49,819 nt of DNA from Saccoglossus kowalevskii (lineage: Eukaryota; Hemichordata; Enteropneusta; Harrimaniidae), in NCBI RefSeq assembly GCF_000003605.2, contig NW_003122496.1, positions 1 through 49,819 of the forward strand, given 5' to 3'. Positions 47,809-49,819 of this stretch are shown piece after piece. Each line of letters starts with the position of its first letter. Position 1 is the first letter of the stretch. The translations under genes and the position numbers were made by a program. Under the pieces are notes generated by a model. The model ran no database searches. It saw only the letters and a program-made list of their open reading frames with translations, and was not told the origin of the DNA.

Positions 47809-49626
47809 CGTATTTATGTTATGCAGTCCCAACCCTATGTCTTGCAGTGTCGTATTTATGTTATGCAGTCCCATCTTTATGTCATGTAGTCTCGTATTTA
47901 TGTTATGCAGTCCCATCTTTATGTCTTGCTGACTCGTATTTATGTTATGCAGTCCCATTTTATGTCATGTAGTGTCGTATTTATGTTATGCAGTCCCATC
48001 TTTATGTCATGTAATCTCGTATTTATGTTATGCAGTCCCATCTTTATTTCTTGCTGACTCGTATTTATGTTATGCAGTCCCATCTTTGTGTCATGTAGTC
48101 TCGTATTTATGTTATGCAGTCCCATCTTTATGTCTTGCTGACTCGTATTTATGTTATGCAGTCCCATCTTTATGTCATGTAGTCTAGTATTTATGTTATG
48201 CAGTTCCATCTTTATGTCTTGCTGACCCGTATTTATGTTATGCAGTCCCATCTTTGTGTCATGTAGTCTCGTATTTACGTTATGCAGTCCCGTCTTTATG
48301 TCATGTAGTCTCGTATTTATGTTATGCAGTCTCATCTTTATGTCTTGCTGATTCGTATTTATGTTATGCAGTCCCAATTTTATGTCACGTAGTCTTGTAT
48401 TTATGTTATGCAGTCCCATCTTTATGTCTTGCAATCTCGTATTTATGTTATGCAGTCACATCTTTATGTCATGTAATCTCGTATTTATGTTATGCAGTCC
48501 CATCTTTATGTCTTGCAATCTCGTATTTTTGTTATGCAGTCCCATCTTTATGTTATGTAGTCTGTGTTTATGTTATGCATTCCCAAACCTATGTCTTGCA
48601 GTATCGTATTTATGTTATGTAGTCCCATCTTTATGTCATGTAGTCTCGTATTTATGTTATGCAGTCCCATATTTATGTCTTGCTGACTCGTATTTATGTT
48701 ATGCAGTCCCATTTTATGTCATGTAGTGTCGTATTTATGTTATGCAGTCCCATCTTTATGTCTTGTAATCTCGTATTTATGTTATGTAGTCCCATCTTTA
48801 TGTTATGTAATCTCGTATTTATGTTATGCAGTCCCATCTTTATGTCTTGCAATCTCGTATTTATGTTATGCAGTCCCATCTTTTTGTTATGTAGTCTCGT
48901 ATTTATGTTATGCAGTCCCAACCCTATGTCTTGCAGTCTCGTATTTATGTTATGCAGTCCCATCTTTATGTCATGTAGTCTCGTATTTATGTTATGCAGT
49001 CCCATCTTTATGTCACACAGTCTCGTATTTATGTTATGCAGTCCCATCTTTATGTCATGCAGATTCGTATTTATGTTATGCAGTCCTATCTTTATGTCAT
49101 GCAGTCTCGTATTTATGTTATCCAGTCCCATCTTTATGTTATGTAGTCTCGTATTTATGTTATGCAGTCCCATATTTATGTCTTGCTGACTCGTATTTAT
49201 GTTATGCAGTCCCATCTTTATGTCATGTAGTCTCGTATTTATGTTATGCAGTCCTATCTTTATGTCTTGATGACTCGTATTTATGTTATGCAGTCCCATC
49301 TTGGTGTCATGTAGTCTCGTATTTATGTTATGCTGTCCCATCTTAATGTCTTGCTGACTCGTATTTATGTTATGCAGTCCCATCTTCATGTCATGTAGTC
49401 TCGTATTTATGTTATGCAGTCCCATCTTTATGTCTTGCAATCTCGTATTTATGTTATGCAGTCACATCTTTATGTCATGTAATATCGTATTTATGTTATG
49501 CAGTCCCAACTTCATGTCTTGCAATCTCGTATTTATGTTATGCAGTCCCATCTTTATGTTATGTAGTCTCGTATTTATGTTATGCAGTCCCAACCCTATG
49601 TCTTGCAGCCTCGTATTTATGTTATG
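47809..49626 (+). repeat. 1.82-kb segmental duplication, second copy
   Basis: This is the partner of 41,275-43,093. Private differences include TAGTCTGTGTTTATG with GCATTCCC near 48,560-48,582, TCACACAG near 49,015 where the first copy has TCACGCAG, and CCCATATTTATG near 49,170. Module G at its end starts near 49,265. Confidence 0.9.
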
Positions 49627-49819
49627 TAGTCCCATCTTTATGTCATGTAGTCTCGTATTTATGTTATGCAGTCCCATCTTTATGTCTTGCTGACACGTAT
49701 TTATGTTATGCAGTCCCATCTTTATGTCTTGCTGACACGTATTTATGTTATGCAGTCCCATCTTTATGTCTTGCTGACTCGTATTTATGTTATGCAGTCC
49801 CATTTTATGTCATGTATGA
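49627..49819 (+). repeat. Array continues to the window edge
   Basis: CTTGCTGACACG units and a 41-bp unit (near 49,799) in the same order as at 43,094-43,230. There is no sign of the array ending, so the satellite extends beyond this window. Confidence 0.85.

Larger units (their letters stand above)
1..49819 (+). repeat. Satellite array, 42-bp unit built from two 21-bp halves
   Basis: Every stretch of the window is made of head-to-tail copies of a 42-bp unit. Half A is TCGTATTTATG-TTATGCAGTC and half B is CCATCTTTATG-TCATGTAGTC. They agree at 16 of 21 positions, so the unit is a diverged dimer of a 21-bp ancestor. Half A is fairly constant; half B carries most variants. All units lie in one orientation and I saw no reverse-complement copy. 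The consensus has 15 G+C in 42 and 19 T against 8 A. No non-repeat sequence occurs except about 20 bases at 46,325-46,344. This is typical of eukaryotic satellite heterochromatin; the species and chromosomal position cannot be inferred. No gene, tRNA, rRNA or transposon signature was seen anywhere in the window. Confidence 0.98.

Noticed and set aside
1-49819. Hundreds of open reading frames of 60-541 codons on both strands
   Set aside because: All are translations of the same 42-bp unit in several overlapping frames, kept open because 42 is divisible by three. None has unique sequence, and frames stop at the recurring one-base-deleted units.
1-49819. CRISPR array
   Set aside because: Direct repeats are contiguous with no unique spacers between them, there are no cas genes, and unit variation is gradual.
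1-49819. CENP-B box in the satellite
   Set aside because: The consensus lacks the CGGG core and the TTCG...CGGG spacing; its single CpG is in TCGTATTT. A centromeric role cannot be claimed from sequence.
1-49819. Cysteine-rich or membrane protein in the plus frames (MLCSPIFMSCSLVF, SYLCYAVPSLCHVV)
   Set aside because: The hydrophobic, Cys-rich look follows from the T-rich strand. Both frames overlap each other and the minus frame, and they shift at each 41-bp unit.
1-49819. Telomeric repeat or subtelomere boundary
   Set aside because: No TTAGGG-like or other short telomeric run was seen at either end; the array simply continues past both edges.
1-49819. Promoters or TATA-like signals (TTTATGTTAT, TTATAAAC)
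   Set aside because: Such AT-rich strings are part of the repeat or a common variant of it, and no transcribed unit is recognisable downstream.
1-49819. Inverted repeats or hairpins of HOR scale
   Set aside because: All units run in one direction; I found no reverse-complement unit in the window.

Overview
The whole 49.8-kb window is one uninterrupted block of tandem satellite DNA. I see no gene, RNA gene, transposon or unique sequence, apart from about 20 AT-rich bases at 46,325-46,344. The basic unit is 42 bp (about 1,186 units if the array is continuous), always in the same orientation. Each 42-bp unit is an old duplication of a 21-bp unit. Half A reads TCGTATTTATG-TTATGCAGTC and half B reads CCATCTTTATG-TCATGTAGTC; they match at 16 of 21 positions. 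The consensus is 15/42 G+C and strongly T-rich on the given strand (19 T against 8 A).

Half B is the variable part, and its variants act as barcodes: ends in CATGTAGTC, CTTGCTGAC, CTTGCAATC, CATGTAATC, TTATGTAGTC or CACGCAGTC; a CCAACCCTATG form; and a one-base-deleted CCCATTTTATG form that makes a 41-bp unit. The order of these barcodes shows a second level of organisation, higher-order repeats (HORs) and segmental duplications. They include a 1,425-bp HOR (590-4,350), a 629-bp tandem duplication (3,722-4,979), a 5.74-kb-spaced duplication (1-740 and 5,743-6,480), a 420-bp duplication (6,511-7,350), a TCACATAG-marked family (7,350-11,540), a 1,677-bp HOR (13,405-16,740), 209/251/293-bp short HORs (17-19 kb, 26 kb, 34-36 kb), a 1,802-bp HOR (21,120-23,892), a 1,087-bp duplication (34,745-36,370), and block copies separated by 4.8, 6.1, 6.5, 8.7, about 21 and about 25 kb. 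HOR lengths are close to n x 42 minus the number of 41-bp units they contain, so they grew by unequal exchange or slippage of whole units.

This architecture suggests constitutive heterochromatin (pericentromeric, subtelomeric or an interstitial satellite block) of a eukaryote. The species cannot be told from the sequence. Because 42 is divisible by three, several frames stay open for hundreds of codons. The longest, 541 codons on the minus strand, reads as a 14-residue repeat (MGLHNINTRLHDIK) with heptad-like Leu/Ile spacing. I regard these frames as by-products of the repeat: they end at the recurring one-base-deleted units, have no unique N- or C-terminal sequence, and their differences are mostly amino-acid changing.

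I did not find a new biological system in the sense of genes. The points of interest are the nested 21/42-bp structure, the mosaic of HOR families, a filler sequence at a duplication junction, clusters of small indels at block boundaries, and CpG-decay variants.
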